Positions 36,762 to 46,208 are shown, counted from the first letter of the stretch. The stretch is DNA of 47,399 nt from Candidatus Calescibacteriota bacterium (GCA_021162785.1 JAGGYA010000021.1:1-47399), one strand, 5' to 3'. Numbers and translations are program-made. The notes: generated from the letters alone by a model not told the origin.

Positions 36762-37846
36762 ATTCTATAGAAGGAGAGGATATTTATTCTCACCTATTAA
36801 ATTTCTTTGATGTCTATGACCTCCAGGTAACTCCTCAGGGTTACACCTTTTTCTTCCACAACATGTATGCACCTTTTGAAGAAATAAGAGAATCTTTTGA
36901 GAAAAAAGGATACTTTATCTTTCTCAGAAAAAAGGAAGACAAAAAGATGGGTCTTCTATTAAAGACTCCTCCTCCAACAAAAGAAATAACTCATCTTCCT
37001 TTAATACTTTTGGCTTTGACCTTTCTCACCACTACTTGGGCAGGATGGATTAGATCCCAGGAACTGGTTAAACTCGGATATCTCTCTACTCCTATTGTGG
37101 GTGCTTTGAGTTTCTCTTTAAGCTTACTTTTCATTCTGGGTAGCCATGAACTGGGACATAAGATTACCTCAATCAAGCATAAGATTCGTTCTTCGGGCCC
37201 CTTTTTCATACCCTTGCCCCCTTTTATCTTCCCTCTGGGGACGATGGGAGCGGTGATTAAAATGAAGTCACCCGTGCCTGACCGAAATGCATCGGTTAGA
37301 TTGGGAGCCAGTGGCCCCATAACTGGTTTCATCCTGAGTATTCCCATTCTAATAGTGGGTTTGAAACTTTCCTATGTAGTAGAACCTTTAAAGATTGTAA
37401 AAGGAAAAGAAGTAATTGTTTTCGGGGAGCCTCTCCTCTTTATAATTTTGAAAAAATTGCTTCTCAACATTAGCCCGGATAAAGCTCTTTTACTTCATCC
37501 TTTAGCTTTTTCAGGTTGGGTGGGTTTATTTGTCACAGCCTTAAATCTAATCCCCTTAGGGCAACTGGATGGTGGCCATATACTTCGGGCTATTGTGGGG
37601 CCTGAAAATTTCCGAAGGATAAGTGGAGTAATAATAGGTTTGCTTTTTTTATGTGGGATACTCCTGTGGGAAGGTTGGCTTATTTGGGCATTTTTAGGTT
37701 TGTTTTTCACTCTGGGTGGAAATCCAGGTGCTTTGAATGAATTGGAAGGAGTAGGAAAGAGAGAGAAATGGGTAGCTATTTTTACCTGTTTAATTTTTAT
37801 TCTTACTTTTATTCCTACCCCAGTAAAAATAATCCAAATAAAATAG
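36758..37846 (+). CDS. M50-family intramembrane metalloprotease
   Basis: This site-2-protease relative (362 residues) is related to EGY-type plant and bacterial proteins. An N-terminal soluble region (about 65 residues) precedes the membrane part, where FILGSHELGHKI contains the zinc motif HExxH and a late LIPLGQLDGGHI gives the third ligand. Between them are GPFFIPLPPFIFPLGTMGAVI and about six hydrophobic helices. It likely cleaves membrane-embedded regulators or surplus proteins. The ATG at 36758 overlaps the helicase stop (ATGA), with GGAGGA four to five bases upstream. An ATG at 36746 is also possible. The stop lies one base before the tRNA on the other strand. Confidence 0.85.
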   Translation: MNSIEGEDIYSHLLNFFDVYDLQVTPQGYTFFFHNMYAPFEEIRESFEKKGYFIFLRKKEDKKMGLLLKTPPPTKEITHLPLILLALTFLTTTWAGWIRSQELVKLGYLSTPIVGALSFSLSLLFILGSHELGHKITSIKHKIRSSGPFFIPLPPFIFPLGTMGAVIKMKSPVPDRNASVRLGASGPITGFILSIPILIVGLKLSYVVEPLKIVKGKEVIVFGEPLLFIILKKLLLNISPDKALLLHPLAFSGWVGLFVTALNLIPLGQLDGGHILRAIVGPENFRRISGVIIGLLFLCGILLWEGWLIWAFLGLFFTLGGNPGALNELEGVGKREKWVAIFTCLIFILTFIPTPVKIIQIK

Positions 37847-37919
37847 TGGGACGTGGAGGACTTGAACCCCCAACCTACGGATTAAGAGTCCGTTGCTCTA
37901 CCAGTTGAGCTAACGTCCC
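37847..37919 (-). tRNA. tRNA-Lys (anticodon CTT)
   Basis: The minus strand folds into a 73-base cloverleaf: acceptor stem GGGACGT/ACGTCCC, D-arm GCTC-loop-GAGC, anticodon stem ACGGA/TCCGT with loop CTCTTAA, T-arm GGGGG-TTCAAGT-CCTCC (one G-U pair), discriminator A. Anticodon CTT reads AAG lysine codons. The CCA end is not encoded. It starts immediately after the protease stop on the other strand. Confidence 0.97.
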
Positions 37920-37928
37920 ACTTCACCA

Positions 37929-37937
37929 ATTATACCA
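37929..37937 (-). promoter_or_regulatory. Extended -10 promoter of tRNA-Lys
   Basis: TG-G-TATAAT on the minus strand (TATAAT at 37934-37929) places the start a few bases before tRNA base 1 at 37919. The -35 region at 17-bp spacing (TACAAT, 37957-37952) is weak, as is common with extended -10 sites. Confidence 0.6.
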
Positions 37938-38005
37938 GAATTTTGGAGTAAATTGTATAGTTTCTGGCAGGCAAACCTGAATTAAAGGGATGAAGAATTT
38001 CGGTT

Positions 38006-38202
38006 AAACTCAACTTTGACACCCCGATTTCTGAAAAGTGCATGAATAAAAGGATTGGGAGATTAAGGGAGAGAGGGGTCATTAAAGGTAAGGATTCGAG
38101 AAGGAAATCCTATTTTGAGTTCCGGAAAGGTTTCGCATAAGATAATTTCCTCCTTAATTTCACCACTGTGAATTTTAAGCGGAAACTGTCAAAGTTGAGT
38201 TT
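38006..38202 (+). repeat. MITE-like inverted-repeat element, copy 1
   Basis: The 197-bp unit starts AAACTCAACTTTGACA (38006-38021) and ends in its exact reverse complement (38187-38202): 16-bp perfect terminal inverted repeats. A second copy begins at 47216; the 3' ~115 bases are identical and the 5' part differs by a few substitutions and small indels. Inside is a 32-codon frame (38042-38140) starting MNKRIG and ending FRKGFA. No full transposase is present. Target-site duplication could not be resolved. Confidence 0.8.
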
Positions 38203-38257
38203 TAGTAAGAAATATATCCGGACTATGCAGAAAAAAATTTGAACTTACACAAGAAAA

Positions 38258-38974
38258 TTAATTTCTGTTAAAATTTTCATAAAGGGATTTAATTTCATCT
38301 GCGCTCAGAGCCCTATTGTAAATGCGGACTTCATCAACAATGCCTTTGAAATGAGCACCACCATCTCCTGTTCCAATGCGTAACGGCTTATTAGGGTTGC
38401 CTGCCACAATAAGTCTGGCCTCATCGTGTGTAGCAATACATTCACCGTTCACATATATTCTCATTTCCGCTATATCGTAATCATAAGTAGCAGCAATGTG
38501 ATACCACTTACCTTTTACAAATCTGTATTCTTTGCCAGCCATCATTCCTGCAAAATTCTTCCCCCCTACATAAAATGAAAAATATACAGGATTTTCCCGT
38601 TTTCCCCAAAAGCCTAAATAATAATTTCTACATACTATATGTGCATTGACTTTTGAAGGTTCAGAAAGAAACTTAATCCATAGAGAAATTGTTAGCTCTT
38701 TACCTTTAATAGCTGTATTTTTTCCACAATCAACATAATCATCCACTCCATCAAATTCTAAAGCATAGCCACTTTTTCCTTTTACCCATTTTGCCCCATG
38801 AACTATTCCGTGATTGGCATTTTCCGATTTATCCAAAGTAATTTCTCCTTTTCCTTCATCAAAACTCCAATAGCCATACAACCCCTTTTCAATCTCTTCG
38901 GCTATTCCTACTGCCTTTAAAGTTATAAAAGTACCAATTAACAATACCAATGTTTTCAATATCTTATCAGTCAT
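38258..38974 (-). CDS. Secreted LamG-domain protein (paralogue A)
   Basis: This 238-residue protein has an N-terminal signal-like helix (about residues 5-24), then a concanavalin-like LamG domain. The start is GLYGYWSFDEGKGE; DGVDDYVDCG, ITLSLWIKF-like ELTISLWIKF and GKWYHIAATYDYD follow, and the end is VDEVRIYNRALSADEIKSLYEN. LamG modules in this form usually bind carbohydrate or sit on surface proteins. It closely parallels the gene at 40899-41612. It is the last gene of the cargo operon, 13 bp after the binding-protein gene. Confidence 0.85.
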   Translation of the reverse strand: MTDKILKTLVLLIGTFITLKAVGIAEEIEKGLYGYWSFDEGKGEITLDKSENANHGIVHGAKWVKGKSGYALEFDGVDDYVDCGKNTAIKGKELTISLWIKFLSEPSKVNAHIVCRNYYLGFWGKRENPVYFSFYVGGKNFAGMMAGKEYRFVKGKWYHIAATYDYDIAEMRIYVNGECIATHDEARLIVAGNPNKPLRIGTGDGGAHFKGIVDEVRIYNRALSADEIKSLYENFNRN

Positions 38975-38987
38975 CTTTCACCTCCTC

Positions 38988-40295
38988 TTACTTTAATCGA
39001 TATTTTTTTAAAAGAGTATTTATTTCTTTATTCATCTTGATAAGATTCTCTTCCATCTTTTCTCCGTTGTGTAAAATTATACTTTCTCCATATCTCCTTA
39101 TGATTTCCCGTATTTCAAGGGCATAAGGAGACCGTATAAATTCTATTCCATATTCTAAACTTTTCTCGGGGATATTCTTATGGATAACATCCTTATAGAC
39201 AGGATCTTTGAGATAGTAGCTTTTAGCCGCCTCCTTAGATGAAGGAAAGGCCCTTCCAGAATAGGCAAGATCTTTTAATATTTCCTTTGAGGTAAGATGC
39301 TTAATGAGCTTCAAACAGGCTTGTTTATTCTTTGCATCTTTATGAAGAGCATAACCTACCACATATAGGTCAGTCACCCTTTTTTCTCCTTTTGGGACTA
39401 ATGTCATATCCCATTTAAAAGGAACTCCTTTTCTTGCAAGTTGCATGCATGTCCAAGGACCGCTTATAAGCATCGCTATTTTACCTGTAAAGAATGCTTC
39501 ATTACCCCAACCAAAACTTGTTTTTGTTATAGGAGAAGGAGTTGCTTTCTCTTTGATTGCATGTAAGATAAGACTTAAGGCTTTTCGACAGGCATTATCT
39601 TCTTCATTCCCAAAAACAAATTCTCCTTTTTCATTAAAGAACTTTGAACCATAAGAAATAGAACATAGTTCCCAGGGAATCTGTAAAAGGCCATATTGAG
39701 TAATTTTACCTCTTTCATCTTTTTTAGTAAGTTTTTTAGCTACTTCTATCAGTTTTTCCCATGTCCAGCTTTCATCTGGATAGGGAATGCCTTCTTTATC
39801 AAAAAGATCTTTATTGTAATACAAAACCTTAGCATTACATTCTCTCGGAATACCATAATAGTGACCTTTATATTTAAAAGCTTCTAAAGCAATAGGGTAT
39901 ATATCTTCTTTCCATGCTTCATTATCCGGGTCATTTATAAAGCTATCTAAAGGAGCTAATACACCTTTCTCTGCATAAGCAGAGATAAGGCCTAAATCGC
40001 AATCACTTACCATCATTACATCAGGAGGAGTTCCTCCAGCACACATGGCTAATACCTTTTCAGTATAATTGGGAGAGGCTAAAATGCAGTTTACCTTTAT
40101 ATTTGGATTTTTTATTTCAAAATCTTTTAGCCAATTGTCCATCTGTTTCTTCTCTACCGCTGCTCCCCACATAATAAAGGTAATTTCTTTCTTTATAGTT
40201 TCTTTTCTACTGCAAGAAGACAAAAGAAGTAGACTAGTTAGCAGAAGAAAAAGAACTGTTAAAGTTATGTGAGGTCTTTCCTTAAAAATTTGCAT
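38988..40295 (-). CDS. Extracellular solute-binding lipoprotein (sugar type)
   Basis: This 435-residue family 1 substrate-binding protein has a hydrophobic leader and lipobox LLLLSSC (lipidated Cys near 28), then ITFIMWGAAVE, GGTPPDVMMVSDCDL, YYGIPRECNAKVLYYNKDLF and DESWTWEKLIEVAKKLT. It would be anchored to the outer face of the inner membrane and deliver sugars or oligosaccharides to an ABC importer. No permease or ATPase gene is in the window, so it is an orphan here. GGGGGG precedes the ATG. Confidence 0.92.
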   Translation of the reverse strand: MQIFKERPHITLTVLFLLLTSLLLLSSCSRKETIKKEITFIMWGAAVEKKQMDNWLKDFEIKNPNIKVNCILASPNYTEKVLAMCAGGTPPDVMMVSDCDLGLISAYAEKGVLAPLDSFINDPDNEAWKEDIYPIALEAFKYKGHYYGIPRECNAKVLYYNKDLFDKEGIPYPDESWTWEKLIEVAKKLTKKDERGKITQYGLLQIPWELCSISYGSKFFNEKGEFVFGNEEDNACRKALSLILHAIKEKATPSPITKTSFGWGNEAFFTGKIAMLISGPWTCMQLARKGVPFKWDMTLVPKGEKRVTDLYVVGYALHKDAKNKQACLKLIKHLTSKEILKDLAYSGRAFPSSKEAAKSYYLKDPVYKDVIHKNIPEKSLEYGIEFIRSPYALEIREIIRRYGESIILHNGEKMEENLIKMNKEINTLLKKYRLK

Positions 40296-40304
40296 TGTGC
40301 CCCC

Positions 40305-40902
40305 CTACATACTTTCTATTTTAAATAGTCTCAAACCATCACCTTCCAATTTCAATTCAAAGATAATACTATTAGATGCTTCGTCAAACTTAACTTGCTC
40401 ATTAGAAAATACTTCCGTAATTTTATACCTGCTGGTCTTTAGTATCTTTTTATCTATTTTTAACTTTCCATAAGTAACCATCACCAACGCTCCTAAAAGT
40501 TTAGCACACTGAGCTATCAAAAGCCCAACCGCCCAAGGCTCCCCAACAAATATTAGGAAAGGTAGATTTCACTAAATTAACCAAAAGCTCCAAATTCCCA
40601 AGAACAAAGTGAAACCTATCCCCTCGCTCAAACCCAGATACTTTTTCTCCTACTCCTACTACTTCTCCAGCGCCCTTATTTCCGGGGATAGAAGGCGAGC
40701 TTCGCTGAAGAGGCTCTGAAGGAACAAACCCTTTAATTATAGAAGGATCGGTGGAATTACAGATGGTGGCAGCTTTTATCTTAACCAATATTCTGTCCGG
40801 AGTCAATGTGGGCTCTTCTACATCTCTTAAAGCTACTTTATTTATCCCTCCTATTACCACTGCCTGCATTTCTCTCATCCCCTTTTTTAATTTAAAATTC
40901 AC
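40305..40902 (-). pseudogene. Decayed zinc-type alcohol dehydrogenase, fused to an unrelated tail
   Basis: The 5' frame (40902-40501) encodes the N-terminal GroES-like half of a medium-chain dehydrogenase: MQAVVIGGINKVALRD, TICNSTDPSIIKG, GNKGAGEVVGVGEKV, GFERGDRF. Reading then shifts by one base near 40505-40560. The next frame continues VGLLIAQCAKLLGALVMV, part of the NAD-binding half, so much of the middle is deleted. From about 40450 the sequence becomes a beta-rich tail (KITEVFSNEQVKF, then GDGLRLFKIE) that is not a dehydrogenase and may be the end of another enzyme, perhaps a glycosidase. The gene lies between the LamG and binding-protein genes. Confidence 0.75.
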
Positions 40903-41612
40903 TCTATTTTATTCTTTTCATAGAGAGATTTAATCTCTTCCATACTTAAAACTCTATTATAGATTCTAACCTCATCGATAGTACCTTTAAAATAACTTTT
41001 TGTATCTCCTATACCGATTGTTAAATGCTTATGCGGAGAGCCAACTATAGCTCTGGGATGATCTCCACAATTATCAAGGACACCGTTGATATAGATCTTC
41101 ATTTCAGCAAGATCATAGTCATAAACGGCTACAATATGATACCATTTACCTTCTTCCCATTCATTCTGAGTAGTCCGAAGATAAGCAAAATCTTTTCCTC
41201 CACAGAAATATGAGAACAGGATATGTCCTCTATGAAAATACAAATAATAATTCTTGCACAAAAGCTCGCCTTTAAAAGCATCATCGTAAGTAATAGAAGG
41301 TTTAAACCATAAAGAAATGGTTATTTCTTTTTCTGGAGAATTCAGACTTTGGTCATTTCCGCAATCAACATAGTCATCTATACCGTCAAAATAAAGAGCA
41401 GAACCAAATTTGCCTTTAACCCACCTTGCACCATGAATTACAGCATGGTTAGCATTTTTCGATTTATCAAAGGCTATCTGTCCCTTTCCTTCATCAAAAC
41501 TCCAGTAAGCACATAAGCCCTTATCAACTTTCTCCTCTGCTTCTATTACCCATTGATTTATAAAAATACCCCACAACAAAATCAATGCTATCAACAAGCC
41601 TTTTTTACACAT
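40899..41612 (-). CDS. Secreted LamG-domain protein (paralogue B)
   Basis: This 237-residue protein has a signal-like N-terminus (about residues 5-22), then LCAYWSFDEGKGQ, DGIDDYVDCG, ITISLWFKP, GKWYHIVAVYDYDLAEMKIY and VDEVRIYNRVLSMEEIKSLYE. It matches paralogue A over its full length and so arose by duplication, with the pseudogene and binding protein now between them. The stop overlaps the pseudogene start by 4 bp. Presumably exported and sugar-binding. Confidence 0.85.
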   Translation of the reverse strand: MCKKGLLIALILLWGIFINQWVIEAEEKVDKGLCAYWSFDEGKGQIAFDKSKNANHAVIHGARWVKGKFGSALYFDGIDDYVDCGNDQSLNSPEKEITISLWFKPSITYDDAFKGELLCKNYYLYFHRGHILFSYFCGGKDFAYLRTTQNEWEEGKWYHIVAVYDYDLAEMKIYINGVLDNCGDHPRAIVGSPHKHLTIGIGDTKSYFKGTIDEVRIYNRVLSMEEIKSLYEKNKIE

Positions 41613-41637
41613 TTTTCTTTCCTCTTCTTATTTATCC

Positions 41638-43839
41638 CTATTTTTTTAATTTTTCCAACACTACTTTCTCCCCAGGCTTTAATTTTACCTTTAATTTAAC
41701 TACATCACCCCTTTTCGTTTTTATCATCTTTTCTGAGCAAATCCTTCCTTGCTTATTAAAAATTTTTCTCAAAACTATCTCATCTTTGTTTAGATGAATA
41801 AGAAAAACTCTTTCTATTGGTTTATCCAAATAATTCTTTACTATCCCCACCTTCTGATCTTTGCCTATTTCAATGTATGGTTTCCCTTCCCAATTAAGTA
41901 GCCTTCCAGCATAGATTTCATAATCATAGATGTTTACTGTTTCCCTCTCTAATATATTTGGCCCATATTTTTTAACTAAATACTGCATCCATTTCATTAT
42001 GAACTCACGAAACCAATCAGCAGTCATTCCTCCTAAACTCCAGGAGAGGACTGTATATACCCCTCCTTTTCCTATGGGATGGAAGATAAGAAGAGGATAG
42101 GAGGGACCATCTTCTGGACTAGGAAACATATCCGGACCACGAGGCTTCTTGGTATATAATCTCACAACTTCCTTTGTGCCATCTTGAAGTTTCCCTTTGA
42201 GAAAATAGAAACGAACAAAACTATTCCCACAACCATAGTATTCTGTGGAATAATCAAAAGGAACCAAAGGTGTAGTTTTATCTATCACTTTACACTTGAA
42301 ATAATACTTGCTCATCCCTGTACTTTCATATTTAAACCCAGAAAACCTTTCAAATAAAGGTCTTATCTGAGAAGGGCTTGGATATAAAAATACCTTCTTA
42401 GGTTCCTTTTCATAATACTCCAATTTCTCAAATTCCAGCATCTCTTTCCCAGTTTCAGGATCATGCAAATATGCCCCTGCAGATTGTATCACATAACCTC
42501 CTTTTCTGCAAAAATTACTCAATTTATCTACTGTGGCCTTATCCATGTTCCCAGGTCCTACTAAAATAACTACTTTCGTTTTAGGAGTAATACATGTAGT
42601 ATAGAGAAACTTCTGAGGATCAAAATATCTCAAAGGAGGACCATCATAGGGAGGAGTATATCTTGAAGCATAGAGTCGGATCCCCCATCCAGGCCAGCGA
42701 ACACCATGCATTATAAAAGGATTGTCCGCGCAAATGGGAGTAGCATCTCCATTAAAGAATCTATTGGCTTCTACCACCCTGAGCATATTAAATACAGTGT
42801 TCCCAAAATAACATTCATTGGGATAGCGTAAGATGGCTATGCCAGTATCTAAACAATAAGAAGTAGCATTATATTTATGTCCCATTTCTATTGCTTCCTT
42901 AAATGCTTTTCCCCATTCATTCAAAGTTGCATTGGGAGAAGTAGCATCATCAAAATATGTGCGTAAATAAGCATGATCTTGCAGTTCCCAGGTGCGTGCT
43001 CCTGAAACAATGGCTTTTTTAAGCAATATCTCCAAGTGTTGTGGTGTAAATGAGACAATTGGTGAACCATCACTACTTAAAGCAACACCCCAGCCAGCAA
43101 TCTTCCCTTCTTTTACCAAATCTTCATAACATTGGATATCCACCCAACCAAAACTTTTCTTGCAAAGAATCAGGTTTTTAGCATAATCATGTTTTAAAAG
43201 TGAATTTATATCAGGCATGTCCCATTGGTTAGCAACAAGTATTTTTATTTTTGGATTTACTTTGTAAATCTGCTCTAATCTTTTTCCAAGTGTATTCTCC
43301 ATAGCCCAACTTAATCCAGTGTAGGTATTCTCTAATTTTTCATAGGGGAACCCTAATTTTTGCAAGGGAATCCATTCGCTATATCTTCTAAACCCAAGAG
43401 GAATGCGAATCTTTGTAGCATGAATAAAATCAGCCCTCCCTCCCCAACTCTCTGAAATAAGAAGTAATTGAACTACATCAGGGTAATTTTTATACACATA
43501 TTTTAAAGTTTCTAAATCCCAACCTACCAATCCTACAGGGTAACCCTTTTCTCTACAGTAGTCCAAGATTTTGTAGAACAAGTCTTTAGTTTGAGGTCTA
43601 TTGAAACCAGCCAACCATACATAATCTACTCCTAATTTATTGAAATAGTTATCTAAAACATTTTTCACATCAGAGAACATTTTTATAGGCTTTCCTCCAC
43701 CCCATCTCCCTCCTTTTAACACCCAGGTAGAAGCATAGAATTTGTTTCTAAAATCAAGCTGGGGGACTTCTCCATAAACGCTACACACCAGAAAAATCCC
43801 TAAAACTAATCCTACACTCATTTTTACAATGCGTTCCAT
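41638..43839 (-). CDS. Large secreted protein, putative TIM-barrel glycosidase
   Basis: This 733-residue protein has a signal peptide (about residues 8-23), then an N-terminal region with FYASTWVLKGGRW, VGLVGWDLETLKYV and TWELQDHAYLRTYFDD typical of a barrel enzyme. A middle region, TKVVILVGPGNMDKATVDKL followed by KGGYVIQSAGAYL, resembles the GATase-like domain of beta-galactosidases. The C-terminal half is beta-rich. I cannot name a family. Probable glycan-active enzyme, secreted, in the cargo operon between LamG B and the GH98-like gene. GGGAGG precedes the ATG. Confidence 0.6.
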   Translation of the reverse strand: MERIVKMSVGLVLGIFLVCSVYGEVPQLDFRNKFYASTWVLKGGRWGGGKPIKMFSDVKNVLDNYFNKLGVDYVWLAGFNRPQTKDLFYKILDYCREKGYPVGLVGWDLETLKYVYKNYPDVVQLLLISESWGGRADFIHATKIRIPLGFRRYSEWIPLQKLGFPYEKLENTYTGLSWAMENTLGKRLEQIYKVNPKIKILVANQWDMPDINSLLKHDYAKNLILCKKSFGWVDIQCYEDLVKEGKIAGWGVALSSDGSPIVSFTPQHLEILLKKAIVSGARTWELQDHAYLRTYFDDATSPNATLNEWGKAFKEAIEMGHKYNATSYCLDTGIAILRYPNECYFGNTVFNMLRVVEANRFFNGDATPICADNPFIMHGVRWPGWGIRLYASRYTPPYDGPPLRYFDPQKFLYTTCITPKTKVVILVGPGNMDKATVDKLSNFCRKGGYVIQSAGAYLHDPETGKEMLEFEKLEYYEKEPKKVFLYPSPSQIRPLFERFSGFKYESTGMSKYYFKCKVIDKTTPLVPFDYSTEYYGCGNSFVRFYFLKGKLQDGTKEVVRLYTKKPRGPDMFPSPEDGPSYPLLIFHPIGKGGVYTVLSWSLGGMTADWFREFIMKWMQYLVKKYGPNILERETVNIYDYEIYAGRLLNWEGKPYIEIGKDQKVGIVKNYLDKPIERVFLIHLNKDEIVLRKIFNKQGRICSEKMIKTKRGDVVKLKVKLKPGEKVVLEKLKK

Positions 43840-43853
43840 TCTCTACCTCCCTT

Positions 43854-46208
43854 CTATCTTACTAATTTTAAAATTAATTCACATCCACCGAACTGATGAG
43901 TAACAATCAAACTTAATGTTTTATCTTTATCTGAATAGCTCTGAGATATAACTGCCTTAGATGGATTTGCTTCTACTCTAACTTTCTTTCCACAGACAAT
44001 TGCAAGATTAACTTTCCTTTCTTTTCGCCCATTAAGATAAAGCATTAACTTATCTCCCTCACATTTTCCTACCAGAAAAGACTGTGTAGGAAGTTCTACT
44101 TTAAGATTAGCAAAAGGTGCCTTTAAAGGAAGGGAAAACCAGCTCTGTGTATCCCAATTTTCCCAGGGATTACAGGCATAGATATTGTTCCCAAGTTTAA
44201 TTACAAAAGCATTCCCCTTATATTTTTTTTGCGGATAACTTTTTTCAAAAAGTTCCTTTAGAAATTCTCTATCTTCAATCTTAGAGGGAGGAATAAATTT
44301 AATAGAAAAAGAGAGGTCCTCTTTACAAGCAAGTTCTGGAAAAACAGGGATAAAATAATAAGCTCTCCTCCCGGGTTTAGGAATTATCTGATTAAAGTAG
44401 AATAAATTATAAGCAACATCGAATAAGGTTGAAAGTCTGCCATAACCTTTATCCCACACTAAATCTTTCTTTGTTGCCTGATAGCCAACAGGGATATTTG
44501 AAATCACTTCTTTCTTTGAAGGAATGAGTTCCCATTCAACAAGCTTTTGGAACAAAGGTAACATTACTTCCGAAAATAGCTGAGAGAGTTTTCTTTCTTG
44601 GGTAAAAGCCAATGGCCATTCTAAGCCATATACTGTTGCCCCACTTGCTGTTCCTAAAAGCATCAAAATTCCCAAAAAATTATCTGGCATTAGGTCTATA
44701 TTACCGTCATGACGACCAGTAGCAATTCCTAATTCACCAAAACCCGCTTCCCCCCAGTACCATGATTCACTTGCTACTCCCCAGTTCTTACAGGCATCAG
44801 AAAGCCAAAGCCCCATCACTGCAGAATGAACTAAGTGTGAGGAGTAAGGAGAATTCTGTTTCCAGAGCAAAACTACATTCTCTCTATACTTTTTAAATGT
44901 CCTAAACAAATCCTCACAGCTTCCTATCTCAAGAAATCTGTGAGAAGTTGAATCGTGATCAGCAATTGCTACTAATTTACCGTAGCAGTGAGCAAGCATG
45001 ATGAGTCTTTTGGTGTACTCTTTTCTTGTTCTCCTCGCCCCGTAAATTTGCTCATTGTAATACTTCCCCGTACCTAAACTGTTCCACTCAGCTAAAAAAC
45101 ATCCTTTAACCGAAGGATATTTCAGAAATATTTCCTCTATTAACGAAAGGGGAAGCAAAGGAGAATGATGAGATGGTTGAAGAAAAACTGCTGCACCTGT
45201 CTCTTTAATTGACTCTAAATTTTTTCTACCCCATTTCTCCTCTCTTAATACTACATAGGGCTTAAGAGAATCAGGAAGAGCATCCCAGCAATCTCCTGCA
45301 AGGTAATCTCCTGTGCTTAAAATCAGCAAAGGTCTCTCAGGAGATATGGAAAGACAAATTTTATCATACACTTTATAAGGTTTTACAATAAAAGAACGAG
45401 TTTCTGACCACTCTCCTGTTTGTTTGCCTTTAATTCCCCTTACTCGCCAGAACCACTTACCCTCTGCGGGAATATGTTCGGGCAAAAATGAAACAGTAGA
45501 TGCAATAGAAGAAGGGATTTCAAAACACTGTGCATCTTCAAAACTTTCTGTTCTTGAAAGTTGCAATTCATACTTTGGAAATCTTATCCTATCATTTACC
45601 CATGAAAAAGATACTGCAATATTAGTAAGAAGCATTTTATCTCGAGGGTAAAGCAATTTTGGCGTTTGCGGAATGCTCTTGAGTGGAAGAACGGAGATAA
45701 TTTTAATATTATCAAGGCAAATACTGCCCTGTCTGTGAATACCAAAGATTATATTATATCTTCCTGTAGAAGGAACTCTAAATACCACTCTCTTCTGTTC
45801 TATCTTCCCCAATGGTTCTTTCCACTTCTTAAAACAAATATGACCCACACCAGAATGAGGTGCGCATATAAAATAGAAATAAGCGTCTTCCTTTCTATTC
45901 AATATCTTATAATCAAAACTTACAATATACTTTTCACCTTTCTCTTTTGGGAAAATTTTGCCTCTAAGAAATTCATGCCATCTTGCAGAAGAATTGGTAG
46001 TATCTGCCTTTAGAGAATATTTCCCATTAATTATTTCTTGAGAATTTTGAGTTAATTTGGCCCCCCACCTTAATTCCCACCAGCCAGAAACAGTTCCAGA
46101 TTCAAAATCAGAAAAAATAATTACCTCTTTTTCTTGAGCAAAGCTAATCCCTAACAAAAGAAATAAAAACACTGTGCCAACCAAAAATTTCATACAATCT
46201 TTCATCAT
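43854..46208 (-). CDS. Secreted multidomain GH98-like glycoside hydrolase
   Basis: A signal peptide is followed by a jelly-roll-like module (about 20-155; IIFSDFESGTVSGWWELRWG) and an Fn3-like module (about 170-265; FSWVNDR, KWFWRVRGIKG). The catalytic region around 285-590 has GVASESWYWGEAGFGELG, LLGTASGATVYGLEWPLAF and LPLFQKLVEWELIPSKKEV. This last block recalls GH98 endo-beta-galactosidases, which cleave host or matrix glycans; the assignment is by memory of the pattern. The frame opens at 46241, but the ATG at 46208 is chosen so that the leader starts MMKDCMKFLV and the overlap with the pseudopilin disappears. The start is uncertain. Confidence 0.55.
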   Translation of the reverse strand: MMKDCMKFLVGTVFLFLLLGISFAQEKEVIIFSDFESGTVSGWWELRWGAKLTQNSQEIINGKYSLKADTTNSSARWHEFLRGKIFPKEKGEKYIVSFDYKILNRKEDAYFYFICAPHSGVGHICFKKWKEPLGKIEQKRVVFRVPSTGRYNIIFGIHRQGSICLDNIKIISVLPLKSIPQTPKLLYPRDKMLLTNIAVSFSWVNDRIRFPKYELQLSRTESFEDAQCFEIPSSIASTVSFLPEHIPAEGKWFWRVRGIKGKQTGEWSETRSFIVKPYKVYDKICLSISPERPLLILSTGDYLAGDCWDALPDSLKPYVVLREEKWGRKNLESIKETGAAVFLQPSHHSPLLPLSLIEEIFLKYPSVKGCFLAEWNSLGTGKYYNEQIYGARRTRKEYTKRLIMLAHCYGKLVAIADHDSTSHRFLEIGSCEDLFRTFKKYRENVVLLWKQNSPYSSHLVHSAVMGLWLSDACKNWGVASESWYWGEAGFGELGIATGRHDGNIDLMPDNFLGILMLLGTASGATVYGLEWPLAFTQERKLSQLFSEVMLPLFQKLVEWELIPSKKEVISNIPVGYQATKKDLVWDKGYGRLSTLFDVAYNLFYFNQIIPKPGRRAYYFIPVFPELACKEDLSFSIKFIPPSKIEDREFLKELFEKSYPQKKYKGNAFVIKLGNNIYACNPWENWDTQSWFSLPLKAPFANLKVELPTQSFLVGKCEGDKLMLYLNGRKERKVNLAIVCGKKVRVEANPSKAVISQSYSDKDKTLSLIVTHQFGGCELILKLVR

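Noticed and set aside
37921-38005. tRNA-associated attachment site (att duplication of the tRNA 3' end)
   Set aside because: I found no second copy of the tRNA-Lys 3' end within the window, so an integrase-type insertion at this tRNA is not supported.
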